DNA of 64,000 nucleotides from Torreya grandis (Eukaryota > Streptophyta > Pinopsida > Cupressales > Taxaceae), in assembly GCA_037957365.1 (NCBI GenBank), contig JARHVA010000638.1, forward strand, positions 1,787,001 to 1,851,000. Reading direction: 5' to 3'. Positions 48,820 to 59,874 of the stretch are shown here, in pieces. Within the stretch, counting starts at the first letter, position 1. Each line of letters starts with the position of its first letter. A program made the position numbers and the translations under genes. The notes below the pieces were generated by a model. It was given only the letters and a program-made list of their open reading frames with translations. It ran no database searches and was not told where the DNA came from.

Positions 48820-49034
48820 GTAAGGTATATCCTTGCCCTACTAGGGGAAAGGTCCTAATAGTTATGCATGTTTTAATTATTGAACAATGCTTTTGTTAAC
48901 ATGTGTTTTATTAATGAAACATATTAGTGTATATAACTATTGAAGTGCACCAGAAGCTAAACATGTAATATCTAATACTTGTTCAGCATTTATTTTATAA
49001 AATTAAAAGTAACCAATCACATCTTGACAAGTAA
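48820..49034. repeat. 215-bp duplication flanking the copia element, right copy
   Basis: It begins at the first base after the right LTR with GTAAG and matches 43,832-44,046. GTAAG is the likely 5-bp target duplication. The left copy ends in GTAA and then passes into an LTR that has lost its outer 21 bases. Confidence 0.85.
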
Positions 49035-49384
49035 GAGTCAAGTATTGATAATCTAATGCACAACGATTGGTACTCTAAGGTTAAGTTTTGATCATAGGTT
49101 TAAAAATGCATTTTATGACCTCTCATGATGAAATCAGTTATATTGTAAAATGTATAATGTGTTGGACTTTGAAACCTTAGTTATAAGTAGGTAAGTTGAC
49201 ATATTAAAATGGGTAGAAATTTTGAAGTCTAATGCGATGTTATGGCACCTTAATTCACTATCTAAAGCTAATGGGATCTGTCCCCTATAAGAAACATGAA
49301 ATTTGGCATTTCCCTTATAATGATGCATGGTTAATAAGACCTTTCCCCTCTAACAAACATGAAATTTATTTGTTTTATGTTATT

Positions 49385-49480
49385 TAAAACTAATGCATAC
49401 ATGTTATATAACATGTCCATATTATGTATTGTGTTATATCACACATACACATTACACAATGCATACACGTTATTTCAAAT
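49385..49480. repeat. E1 right subterminal palindrome array
   Basis: Motifs AATGCATACATGTTAT, ACACATACACATTAC and AATGCATACACGTTAT belong to the same motif family as the left and internal E1 arrays and differ from the arrays of FB1 and FB2. Confidence 0.65.
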
Positions 49481-49484
49481 TTGA

Positions 49485-50327
49485 ATTTGAAATTGAGACT
49501 TTAGGCTCGAAAATGACTTGGATTTTTGAGCCAAAGGCTTGGGACTAGGCATCTATAGTTGAGACTGAGAGTTTTAGGAAAAACCAACAAATTTAAACTT
49601 CAATTTCCAAATATGCTATGGATTTCAACATCAAAATTTGAAAAATTATAACCATTACAATGACCACATTGTCCTCTTTCTAAATGTATGATTTTTATAA
49701 TTTTTGGGATATTTTAAGGGTTCAAACTATATTTATTTCTAACAACACATTTTTTAAGCCACTACATGCTACACCCATACCTTCCTATTCATTTTTATCT
49801 AATTTGTTTCTCATTTATCCAAGTGGAAAACAAATTATATGGCAACAAATTAGGCTTAATTCTACATGCATTTTTAAAAAAAATCAATTTTTGTCTTTTT
49901 TTGAGGTAGTTAGGGTGGGCCACATGACTGGCTATCCATTATTTTGTCATTTTTTAGGATCTAATTAATTAAAAAATTAATTAAAAAAAAAGTTCTTAAC
50001 ACACCATAAGATCTTATCTAGATATTCACCAAAGGGTTTCTAATAATATTTAATGGTGCTCAAAAAATGGTGGGCCACACGGCCATCTATCTACTATATT
50101 TTCTTAATAAAAATAGGAGGTCCTCTTCAAATTTTAGATGTTTGACCTATTTATACTTAACCATTTTTTAGAAAAAAAAAAGGTTTTTGGAAACTAAACT
50201 CAAAATGCTTCAATTCATGTTTTTATACCATCTCTAATTTTTTGTAGAAGTTCACATTTCTAAAATTTTAAAAAAATCATGTCCATGGGTAGGCCCTTTT
50301 TTGTCCTCCAAATGTGTGCACTTACCC
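49485..50327 (-). repeat. E1 right end, long-end type
   Basis: About 840 bases between the palindromes and the terminus are an inverted, diverged copy of 51,352-52,210. Corresponding landmarks are GAGGTAGTTAGGGTGGGCCA at 49,904 with its complement near 51,817, and GGCCACACGGCCATCTATC near 50,080 with its complement near 51,610. The terminus read from outside is GGGTAAGTGCACACATTTGG and then AGGACAAAAAAGGGCCTA. Confidence 0.75.
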
Positions 50328-51351
50328 CACTAGAAGATGTTTTTTTGAAATTGTGGGTTGGTTTTATTTAACTATTAAATAAAATTAACATAAATTGGCA
50401 GTTTTTTCCAAATCTCTTTTCTTAAGAGGTTGATTACAAAAAATTGAGTGTGTGTACTTAAATCAAAGTCTCCTTCACCTAAGTTGTCATGATTAGGACA
50501 CTGCATTCCATCAAAATCACCCAAGTATCAACCCTTGCCTTCTCCATATCAAGTACCCCTAAGGGTTTTTATCATGGTGGATGACATTACAAACCATTAT
50601 CCTTTCCACAGGGTATTTATTTAATTAAATTCAGTCAAGATTTACACTTGGATTTTCCACTATAAATACTATGATAATCTATTTTTTAAACATATCTCAT
50701 TTAACACAATAATTATTTATGATATATTAAAAATGCAATTATGATTTTTTTTTTTTTTTTTTTGGGGGTAGCTTCCAAAATGTGTATAACTCAAACCAAC
50801 TTTACATGGTTATGTATGGAGGTGGTTCTTAATTAAAAAAAATCAAGATAATTTAAAAAAATAAAAAGGATATAATTAATTGTATATACATATTATTTCA
50901 ATAAATAAAACATATATACATTGTAAAAAATATCGAATTACCTAATTTAGGGAAAATAATTAAAGGGTTGCTCAATAAATTATGTGATGAAGAGTAATGG
51001 ATTTAAAAAAAATATATATCTATCATTAAGATGGAGGTGAAGGTCTCACTTTTTGTATGGAGTTCAACTATGTGGCATTAGAAGGATGGTGTTGAGACGT
51101 AGTGATGGAGCCTAAGTGATTTTATAGCCCCAACCTAGGTTAATACCATTAGGCCCCAGGGGACTAGTTACCTTTTCATTTACACAACCAGCTGGGTAGA
51201 GGGAGTTTACCCTGATCGAGCTAAAAAAGCTCAAGGTCATTGGGCTAAACCTCGATCCCTAGTTATTTAAAAAAATATGTGGTAGTGGAAATAATGTCCC
51301 CCTTAATCAACTTTCAATAATCACTAGACTCTCAATTTATTATTAAATTAT
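50328..51351. other. Spacer between E1 and FB1
   Basis: No gene. A run of 18 T lies at 50,746-50,763. A more GC-rich patch at 51,095-51,260 (GCCCCAACCTAGGTTAATAC; CATTAGGCCCCAGGGGACTA) ends in CCTCGATCCCTAG and a short A-rich tail. It could be a worn SINE or element fragment, but I could not place internal promoter boxes convincingly. Confidence 0.4.
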
Positions 51352-52210
51352 GGGTAAGTGCACAAAGTTGGGGGACAAAAGTGGCCTATTAGTGGACATG
51401 ATTTTCTTGAAATTTCAAAAATTTGAACTTCTATAGATAATTTGAGATATCTACACTCCAAATTTGAAGAAGGTTTAAGAAAATGAAATATAACATTTCA
51501 AGTCTAATTTCTAAAACACTATTTTTTTAAAAAAATGGTTAAGTATAAATAGGTCAAATATTTGAAATTTGAATATGAACTCCTATTTTTTTCAGAAAAC
51601 ATAGTAAATAGATGGTTGTGCAGTACACCATTTTTTTAACAGTTTTTAATATTATTTAAAACCCTTCAGATAAAATTTAGACAAGATCCTCTAGTTTGTG
51701 ACCTATGTTTTTTTGTATTTTTTCAATGAAATTTTTTTATGAATTTTTCAAGTAAATAGATCTTGAAAATTGACAAAAAAATGGATAGCCATCTATGTAG
51801 CACACCTAACTACCTCAATTTTTTTTTTAATGTGTGTATAATTAGGCCTAGTTTGTGACCATATAACTTGTTTTTCACTGGGATTAATAAAATACAAATT
51901 ACATAAACATGTAGAGGCATGTATGTTTATGACATGTAGTGGCCTTAAAAAGGTATAGTTAGAAATCAACATAGTTTGAAACCTTAAATTAGTCCAAAAA
52001 TTATAAAAATCATATTTCTGAAAATAGGAGAGTGTGTTCGTTATGATGGTATTAATTTTTTGAATTTTCAAGTTGAAATTCTTAGTGTATTTGAAAATCA
52101 AAGTTGAAAATTGTTGGTTTTTATCATAACTCTCAAAACTCAGTTGTACATTGCCAGTCCAAGCCTTTATCTCAAGAATCCAAACACTTCCTGAGCCAAA
52201 AGGTGTGAGA
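51352..52210 (+). repeat. FB1 long end
   Basis: Terminal 850 bp, the inverted partner of 49,485-50,327. A minus-strand open frame at 51,793-52,227 lies in it but has no recognisable domain and is broken in the E1 copy. Confidence 0.75.
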
Positions 52211-52221
52211 ATTGAATTCAA

Positions 52222-52400
52222 ATTCAAATATTGTGATCACATTAATGTATAACATGATTGTGTTATTGTAAAAACAATAATGCAATCATGTTACGATTAT
52301 TTTAGACATTAAATAAATGAACATGTAGATGGAGTGAATGTTAGTTAATGGTTAATGTGATCACGTTATTGATAATGCAACCATGTTCCTATTGTTTTTC
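52222..52400. repeat. FB1 left palindrome array
   Basis: Spaced copies of palindromes such as TTGTGATCACATTAATG and AATGTGATCACGTTATT, plus half copies. A unique 35-base stretch containing CATGTAGATGGAGTGAATGT is present in inverted form in the right array at about 56,728-56,760, confirming that the two arms are copies. Confidence 0.75.
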
Positions 52401-52439
52401 ACATAAAAGCATGTGGGAATTGCACATGAAGGTAACTTT

Positions 52440-52870
52440 GGCTAGAAGCTTATATTGTTAAATTTATTTTTTTATACTTCAAATTTATTTTAGTAAATAT
52501 AAAAAATTAGGGTCACTCATCATTTGATAGAGTTGGTCTCACAGTTGCATGCCTTATGACATGGAAAATAGTTTTTAAAAATATAATTTGGTCAGTACTT
52601 AAGCATTTTCAAGGTCTAAGTATTAAACATATGGATTTCAGTACATAAATTTTTCAATTGATATCCATTTTTGGTAAATATATAGTTATTTTAAAGGTTT
52701 TTGTACCTTCCTAATTGATTCCTAGCATTTATAAGAGTCCTAGGTTTGTCAAAATTGAAGTATGAAAACTGCTCACTTTAAACTTGATCTGAAGTATTGT
52801 GATTGGGGTAGTTTAGGTCATATTGATGAATTACACACATCAAACAACCACTTTATGTTAATTTCACTTA
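52440..52870 (+). repeat. FB conserved arm block, copy 1
   Basis: Four copies exist in the window: here, 58,360-58,770 (same sense), and inverted at 56,205-56,690 and 62,650-63,070. Landmarks are TTAGGGTCACTCATCATTTG, ATAGAGTTGGTCTCACAGTT, GTCCTAGGTTTGTCAAAATT and CAACCACTTTATGTTAATTT. It has no convincing reading frame. Confidence 0.85.
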
Positions 52871-53375
52871 TTCATCATCCCTCCCTCATCCTTGATCACT
52901 TCCTACTCATCCCTCTTTACCCTTAATAACTCTCTCATCATTCTTCATTATCCCTAATCACTCCCTCATTGACCCTCACTATCCCTAGTCATCTCTAATC
53001 ACTCCTTTATCATCCATAATCACTGATCCATTGACCCTCACTATCCCTCATCTATTCTAATCACTCTTTCCTTATCCCTTATCATCCCTAATTTCTTCCT
53101 CATACCTATTCACTCCCTCCTCATCCCTTCTCATCTCTAATCACTCCCTCATTGACCTTCATTGTCTCTCATCATCTCTAATCACTCAAGATTATCATCC
53201 CTAATCACTCATTTATTGATTATCACCATCCCTTATCATCCATAATCACTCCCTCCTCATCCCTCATAATCCCTAATCAATATTTCTTCATCCATCATCA
53301 TCACTAATCACTCCCTCATTGACCCTCACCATCCCTCATCACTCCATAATTGACCTTCACCATCCCTCATCATCT
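52870..53375 (+). repeat. FB1 left arm minisatellite (TCATCCCTAATCACTCCC)n
   Basis: Degenerate tandem repeat made of CATCCCTAATCACTCCCTCA alternating with TTGACCCTCACTATCCCTCA. The strand is pyrimidine-rich, and the right arm holds the purine-rich complement. Confidence 0.92.
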
Positions 53376-53389
53376 AACATAAATATATA

Positions 53390-55650
53390 ATGTAAATATA
53401 TCTTTGATTCCAATCATATGTTTTTTAATCCATTATAATATAAATTAATTCTTTTCGAGGACTTGTGTTGTAAATACCCATTTGTGATAGTCAAATTTAT
53501 CACTAAATGAATTAGATGATCTTTCAAATTTATAGTCAAGTAACATAAGTACTAACAAAAAATAGAGTCTAAATTTTAGTTCATCAAATTATCTTTGTTG
53601 TGAAGTTGACTAGATGAAACTTTATTCGGTTCCACCTTTGGTAGTTTGGTTCAAAAGATAAAAATTAAACACAAATCTCTTATATAATTTTCTAATTCTA
53701 AGAAGATTTGATTCAGATGCAAAGTTTTTTAGTGTTTCCCATTTGTTTATAACTTGAATCTTGGTCAAGTTCACACATTCACTCCTTATGTGTGTAATGT
53801 GTCCTAAAATTTTATCTCTTTCATGAAAAATGAACATTTATTCATGTTATCATAAAAATGTGTTTCTACAAAATGTGAAACACTAGTTCAACATGGTGTA
53901 GATGTTTAACCCATGTTTTCTAAATATTAAGATGTCATAAAGGTAGATTAAAAAATGACATAGGTAAAGATCTTGAGGATGTCATTCAACATCTTAAAAT
54001 TAATGAATTCGTTACATGAGTTAAATTAAAAGGCATAACCAACTAGTAAATCAATACTTCTTTTGTTTTTAAGACTATATTCTAAATGTCTAGAGGTTTA
54101 ACATGAATATCATTATACCCAAAATTAAGATCAATTTTGTAAAGTACTTCTACACCATGGATATGGTAGAAAAATGCCTTAATATTTAAATGAGGATAAT
54201 AATTATTCACTTTAATATTGTTAAGATTTTTTAATAGATTAAAACTTTAGCAAAAACATGATTTAGCCTCTGCAAGGCAATGATTTGGGCATGATGTGTC
54301 CATTATCCATGATTTCATGGATATTCCACTTGATATGTTCATTCTCTATAAATGATATGTTGTATAAAGAGGTTTGAGGTATAGGTAGTTAAGGAATCAA
54401 ATCAATATTATTGTTTAGTGTACAATATGTATTAACTTATTTAGGTGACTGAAAGGTATCCTTGTATTCATCTAGTTTATGGTTCAATTATTTTGTCTTT
54501 GTTATTTTTGAATAAACCACATTATTATATGGTGACATACGGATGTTATTAAATTTACTTCTTACCATCAAGAGTATACTTCTTACTAGAACTGACAAGA
54601 TTCTTTCACTTCCTAGCACTAATGATTGAAAGCTTATGAACTGACTATGATATATGGTATTTCAGGTCATGACAATCTATCATAACATTTCAAGGATTTA
54701 ATTAATATAATACATGTCAATGGTAAATATATTTTTGACCACATGTAAAACATCACACAACTCTAATGGTGATATGTCACAAAGGATTTCATCTTTAAAA
54801 ACATTGATTTTGTACACCAAATGACACTATTAGGTGATGCATTTTTCAAGGCCTACACTAGACCATACACTAGCATATTTTTATGGATGATGTATAAATT
54901 TCAAGTTTAATTTTTAAAAATATACTTTAGGATAAATTAAATTCTTTTTACTTCCATTGGAAATGATGAAGTGTATTATCTCACCATTGATCTACATTTG
55001 TTAATGAAATCATATTTTTAATTATATAATTTCTTTTTGGGGAAGTAAAGATATTTTTAGTACTGAACATATCATTGGGTTCATAATATATTATCTACTT
55101 ACCTTTTTATAGTGCTAGATAACTTGTACCCACTTCTCGAGATGTGAAACTAGAGATCTCATAGTGTGACTCTCTTCATTGGATTGAATATTGAAGTTAT
55201 GAATTAAGCACCACTTTTCAATCTTGAACTACTTCTTCTAATCATTTGAAAATTATTTTCCACTCTTTGGTATGATAACTCAATCAATAGACATAAAAAT
55301 AGAAGGCCTTCAATGTAATTATTTGAATTTTAGATCATAAAATGTCCTCATATGGAAATCAATTGATTGGTTTTAGGAAATCACATAGCTTGGTGATCCT
55401 CATATATTTACTACCCATTTTTGGTGCTATGGTGGTTTTACTTGCTTCTCTTTTTTTGGAGGACTTTCAATTGTGAATTAAATCATTTCTAAAAGGCCCA
55501 TATTTTTTCATAGGTGTTAAATATTTATGTTTAAAATTTACCTCCACATCATTTTGATCATTAGGTCTTATATTTTATGCTAGCACTCAACTCTCCACTT
55601 GTATCTCCTAACATTGTTAAACACCAAAAAAATACCACCATAAAGGTATT
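53390..55650 (-). mobile_element. FB1 loop with Ty3/gypsy fragment
   Basis: The same 2.2 kb occurs in FB2 at 59,875-62,105 in the opposite orientation. A reverse-transcriptase segment is recognisable in the lower half on the minus strand. The rest (54,330-55,650) is decayed and unassigned; it may be more gypsy sequence. Confidence 0.7.
53622..54330 (-). pseudogene. Ty3/gypsy reverse transcriptase fragment in FB1
   Basis: With frameshifts and stops the minus strand reads EIMDNGHIMPKSLPC at about 54,325-54,280 (family: EIxxxLxxGHIxPSxSPCxS). It continues as GVEVLYKIDLNFGYNDIHVK and PLDIXNIVLKTKEVLIY, then a degraded palm with the active site lost. The last part is the open frame 53,837-53,622 with VNLTKIQVINKWETLKNF and LYKRFVFNFYLL (family: DPxKIxxIxxWPxPKxxxELRSFLGLxxFYRRFxxxF). 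No gag, integrase or LTR is visible, so only an internal fragment was captured. Confidence 0.8.
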
Positions 55651-55659
55651 GGATAGAGT

Positions 55660-56200
55660 GATTAAGTATGAGGAGGGATGAGGAATAATTGATTAGAGAT
55701 GATGAGGGAGTTAATAGGTATGATGAGGGATGGTGAGGGTCAATAAGAGAGTGATGAGGGATGGTGAGAATTAATGAGGGAGTGATAAGGGGTGATGGGG
55801 GATGATGAATGAGTGATTAGAGATGATGAAGTAGTGATTAGGGATGAAGAGGGAGTGATTATAAATGATGAATAATGGTGAGGGTCAATAAGGGAGTGAT
55901 TAAGAATGATGAGGGATGAGGATGGAGTGATTAGGGATGATGAAATCTAATAAGGGAGTGATTAGGGATGATGAGGGAGTGATCAACGATGATGAGGGAT
56001 GAGGAGTGAGTGATTAGGTATGATGAGTGATAGTGAGGGTCAATGAGGGAGTAATTAGGGATGATGAGGGAGTGACTAGAAATGACTAGGGATAGTGAGG
56101 GTTAATTAGGGAGTGATTAGGGATAATGAATAATGATGAAAGAGTGATTCAGGGTGATGATGCATGAGTAGGAAGTGATCAGGGATGAGGGAGGGATGAT
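55660..56200 (-). repeat. FB1 right arm minisatellite
   Basis: Purine-rich complement of the left arm array: GATGAGGGAGTGATTAGGGA and GATGGTGAGGGTCAATGAGG units. Together with 52,870-53,375 it could form a long imperfect stem around the loop. Confidence 0.92.
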
Positions 56201-56204
56201 GAAA

Positions 56205-56690
56205 AAGTTAAATTAACACAAAGCAGTCATTTTATGTGTATAGGTCATCAATGTGACCTATGCTACCCAAATCACACCACTTTGCATCAATTTCAAAGTG
56301 AGTGGTTTGAAAAATTCAATTTTGATAAACATAAGACTCTTAGAAATGCCAAAAATCAATCTATAAGGCACAAAAACCTAAAAATTGACTATATGTTTAC
56401 AAAAAATAGACATCAATTACAAAAATTATGTCCTAGAATCCTTAGGTTTAATTATTAAACACTAAAAATACCTAATTAATGACTAGATTGAATTTTGAAA
56501 AACTATTTTCCACTTCATAAGGCATGTAGTTGTGAGACCAACTCTATCAGATGTTGAGTGACCCTAATTTCTTATATTTACTAAAATAAATTTAAAAGTA
56601 TAATATAAATGTAAACTTATACTTAACATTTAGAGTAGTAAATATAAGCTTATGGATAAAGTTGCCTTCATATGCAATTCCCACATGATT
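56205..56690 (-). repeat. FB conserved arm block, inverted copy in FB1
   Basis: Reverse complement of the block at 52,440-52,870, carrying a 74-codon open frame that is broken in the other copies except for a related one at 62,686-62,913. I treat both frames as by-products of the repeat. Confidence 0.82.
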
Positions 56691-56699
56691 TTATGTGCA

Positions 56700-56983
56700 A
56701 AATAAAAAGAACGCAATCACATTACCTATTAACCAACATTCACTCCATCTACATGTTCATTTCTTTAATGTGCAAAACAATAGTAACATGATCATGTTAT
56801 TGTTTTTATAATAACATGATCATGTTATCTATTAACCCAATCACATTATACATTAACGTGATCATCTTATGGCTCAATAATTACTGAGCCATAATTTAAA
56901 TAACGTGATCATGTTAATTAAATAACGTGATCACGTTACCTAAAATGTCCACAGAATTGTCCCCCACTTTCGTGCACTTACCC
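56700..56983 (-). repeat. FB1 right palindrome array and short end
   Basis: At least five palindromes of the type AACGTGATCACGTT or AACATGATCATGTT, plus GGCTCAATAATTACTGAGCC, lead directly to the terminal sequence ending CGTGCACTTACCC at 56,983. Confidence 0.78.
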
Positions 56984-58159
56984 TTAAAAATTTAAATAGT
57001 CTATCAACATATAATAATAACTTAGTTCATGACATTACTTAATGTTATTTCATGTATTTTTAGTGTGCTTGTTTATTGGTTGATTATTCATCTAAATTAA
57101 GTGTTATTGATGCATTTTTCAACTTTCAATGCCCCCATCCTTATTCTTGGGACATATCTTTCTTATTTTCCTGTCGACTAGTCTCTTGTGTCAAGTATGT
57201 CATGGGTGTCATTGGTCTCTTTTTGGTATTTTCTAAGTTAGGGTGCACTTGTCTCCCTCTCTCAAAATTTTTGTATTCTATCCATTAAAGGTTGGTTTTC
57301 ATGACAATAATGATTTAAATCCTAGAAGGTCTAGAGGACAACACTCTAGATGAAGATCTAGATGAATTGTATGTGTGTGTAGAAGCAATTTTGATTTAGA
57401 TGAGAATAGATAAAGTTATAAATTTATAACACAAATTATGTGCATTTCATACATGGCATACCCTTGAGAAATATGTATCATTGTGTACTTTGATACTATA
57501 AGCATAAACTAAAGTTACATAGATGTATATATAGTTATATGTCATGAAGGCTAAGAAACTGTTATGGGAGTTAAACCATTTGATTTTCCACATGTGACTC
57601 TTCATTTTCCCATGATTACATATCTTGACCTATATATTCACAAGATACTAAGAGGTGTTCTATCATGTAATGACACTGGGAGTGCCATGAGTGTTACATA
57701 TAGATGTGGCATTCTATGTAGATCTATGGATGGTACACATGAAGTAATTTTTGTGTTATACATGTATTCTAGTGTTGTTAAGGTGTGCATGATGCAAGGA
57801 GCTACGCAAAAGCTATGAAGGTTAATGAGATTGACTTCAAAAATATGTTACATGGTTCCTTATTTTGTGAAAGTAATATATTGTTAGTAAATCATTAAAT
57901 ATGGGAAATTAATAGTGGTAATATTATGAAGCTAGCATGTTGTGTCATTTCATTTAGATTCCTTAGGTAATCTAGAACACTAGGGAAAGGACTAATTGTT
58001 ATGCATTTCATCTAATTTTGAAATTCATTATGATTTTTTTGCTACCTTGTAAAAGAAAGAGGGTTATGTGTGTTATTGAACAGAACATGAATAATCCTTG
58101 AATTTCCCTTAATTTTATGTTGGGAGTAAAATTTAATTAGTAGTATATGTATTATATGA
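56984..58159. other. Spacer between FB1 and FB2
   Basis: Two modest open frames on the plus strand (57,076-57,288 and 57,564-57,818) have no family likeness. No repeat is visible. Confidence 0.45.
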
Positions 58160-58359
58160 GGGTAAGTGCACAGAGTTGAGGGTATGCATTATATGTATGT
58201 ATGGTATTATCTATTAATGTGATTGTGTTATTTAAATTATGGATCCATAATTACCGACCCATAATGTGATCACATTAATGTATGACATGATCATGCTAAT
58301 AGATAATGGGATCATGTTATTGTAAAAATAATAATGTGATTGCATTATTGTTGTTTTGC

Positions 58360-58770
58360 ACATTTATTTTCATATACTTTAAATTTATTTTAGTAAATAT
58401 AATAAATTAGGGTCAATCATCATCTGATAGAGTTGGTATCATAGTTGCATACCTTATGATGTGGAAAATAATTTTTTAAAATCCAATCAGGTCAGTACTT
58501 AGGCATTTTCAGGGTCTAAGTATTAAACCTAGGGATTTTAGGACAAAATTTTTGTAATTGATGTCCATTTTTGATAAACATATAGTCATTTTTTAGGTTT
58601 TTGTGCCTTCTAGATTGATTCTTAACATTTATAGGAGTCTTAGGTTTGTCAAAATTGAAGTTTTAAAACTACTCACTTTAAAATTGATGCAAAGTGTTGT
58701 GATTAGGGTAGCATAGGTCACATAGTTGACCTGTACACATTAAACAACCACTTTGTGTTAATTTCACTTA
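58360..58770 (+). repeat. FB conserved arm block, copy in FB2 (left)
   Basis: Same orientation and landmarks as 52,440-52,870 (TTAGGGTCAATCATCATCTG; GTCTTAGGTTTGTCAAAATT). Confidence 0.85.
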
Positions 58771-59870
58771 TTCATCATCCCTCCCTCATCCCTGATCACT
58801 TCCTACTCATTCCTCATCACCCATAATCACTATCTCATCATTCTTCATTGTCCCTAATCACTCCCTCATTGAATCTCAACATCCTACTAAAAAGTAGCAA
58901 ACAAAAACATAGCAATTAAAAACATAGTGTCAAAAATGTAGCGATAAAAAACATAGCAAGGAAAAAATGTAGTGAGGATAAAACATCATATGAATAAAAC
59001 ATATTAAAGGATGTGCTCACACAGAAGATGACACAACTTTCAACTAAAGGTCTAAGCTCCAAAAATCATGTTTTCCTCTATTATTTTGCATGTAAATTTG
59101 GTGCATTATGTTTCCACCTTGAAATGTTAACATTTATCACCAAAATGAACTAGACAATAAATAAATAATGTGATAATCATTAAAAGGTCCTAATTATGTT
59201 CTTCACGACATTTTTTTAGCATTACTAAAACCACTACATTTTTCCTTGATATGTTTTGTCCTCACAAGATTTTTACCACTATGTTTTTATCTACTAAGTT
59301 ATCATGTAGAGCCTAAATCTCACTATCCCTAGTCATCTCTAATCACTCCATCATCATCCATGATTACTCTCTCATTGACCCTCACTATACCTTGTCATCC
59401 CTAATTGCTCACTCTTCATTCCTCATCACTCCCTCATTGATACTCACCATCCCTCATCATCTTTAGTCACTCCCTCATCATCCCTAATCACTTCCTTGTT
59501 ATCTATCACCATCCCTAATCACTCCCTCCTCATCTGTCATCATCCCTAATCACTCTATTATTGACCCTCACTATTCATCATAATTTATAATCACGACCTC
59601 ATCATCCCTAATCACTCCCTAATTTACGTTCACCATCCCTAATCACTACTTCATCAAGCCTCATCATCTCTAATCACTCATTCCTCATCCATGATCACCT
59701 CCAATCACTCCCTCATTAATCATCATCATTCCTATTCACTCCCTCATCCTTATTAATCACTCCATCATTGATCCTCACAAGCCCTCACCATCCCTATTAA
59801 CTCCCTCATCATATCTACTCATTTCTTCCTCATCCCTCCTCATCCTTAATTACTCCATCCAATACCTTAA
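58770..59870 (+). repeat. FB2 left arm minisatellite, split by an insert
   Basis: TCATCCCTAATCACTCCC-type units at 58,770-58,885 and 59,315-59,870, separated by the hairpin-ended insertion described separately. Confidence 0.9.
58886..59310. mobile_element. MITE-like insertion in the FB2 arm
   Basis: About 425 bp interrupts the minisatellite. Its two ends are inverted, diverged copies of an array built on AAAAACATAGYG: on the left CTACTAAAAAGTAGCAAAC and then several AAAACATAGCAA and AAAATGTAGCGA units; on the right the complement, ending ATGTTTTTATCTACTAAG. No coding capacity. The matching arms make it a small non-autonomous inverted-repeat element; the exact ends and target duplication are unclear. 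Confidence 0.65.
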
Positions 59871-59874
59871 TGAT

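Larger units (their letters stand above)
26653..50327. mobile_element. Large two-gene DNA transposon E1 (inferred), with nested copia element
   Basis: The left end, GAGTATGTGCACAGAGTTGG at 26,653, and the right end at 50,327, which read outward-in on the minus strand is GGGTAAGTGCAC then ATTTGGAGGACAAAA, are related inverted sequences. Both match the ends of two more elements downstream. The flank is CACT on both sides (26,649-26,652 and 50,328-50,331), a plausible 4-bp target duplication. Short palindromes built on AATGCGTACATGTTATA lie just inside the left end (26,725-26,840), near the right end (49,385-49,480) and upstream of the transposase-like gene (40,555-40,690). Two decayed spliced genes face each other inside. 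After removing the 4.8-kb copia insertion the element would be about 19 kb. An alternative is a smaller element ending near 40,700 whose right terminus is lost. Confidence 0.6.
51352..56983. mobile_element. Foldback-type DNA element FB1, relative of E1
   Basis: The left end GGGTAAGTGCACAAAGTTGG and the right end, inverted GGGTAAGTGCACGAAAGTGG, match each other and E1. From both ends inward come the same modules in mirror order: palindromes of the type TAACGTGATCACGTTA (52,222-52,400 and 56,700-56,940), a conserved block of about 430 bp (52,440-52,870 and 56,205-56,690), and a minisatellite (52,870-53,375 and 55,660-56,200). The loop holds a gypsy reverse-transcriptase fragment. The left end additionally carries the 850-bp long arm; the right end is short. 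Flanks are TTAT and TTAA. No transposase is encoded, so it would depend on one supplied elsewhere. Confidence 0.75.

Noticed and set aside
51095..51260. GC-richer patch ending CCTCGATCCC, considered as a tRNA-derived SINE
   Set aside because: The downstream box is imperfect and no credible upstream box or length fits; kept only as a remark.
52255..56940. Dense TGATCA palindromes considered as a replication origin or regulatory operator cluster
   Set aside because: Their position just inside transposon ends and their presence in mirror arrays are better explained as subterminal repeats of the elements.
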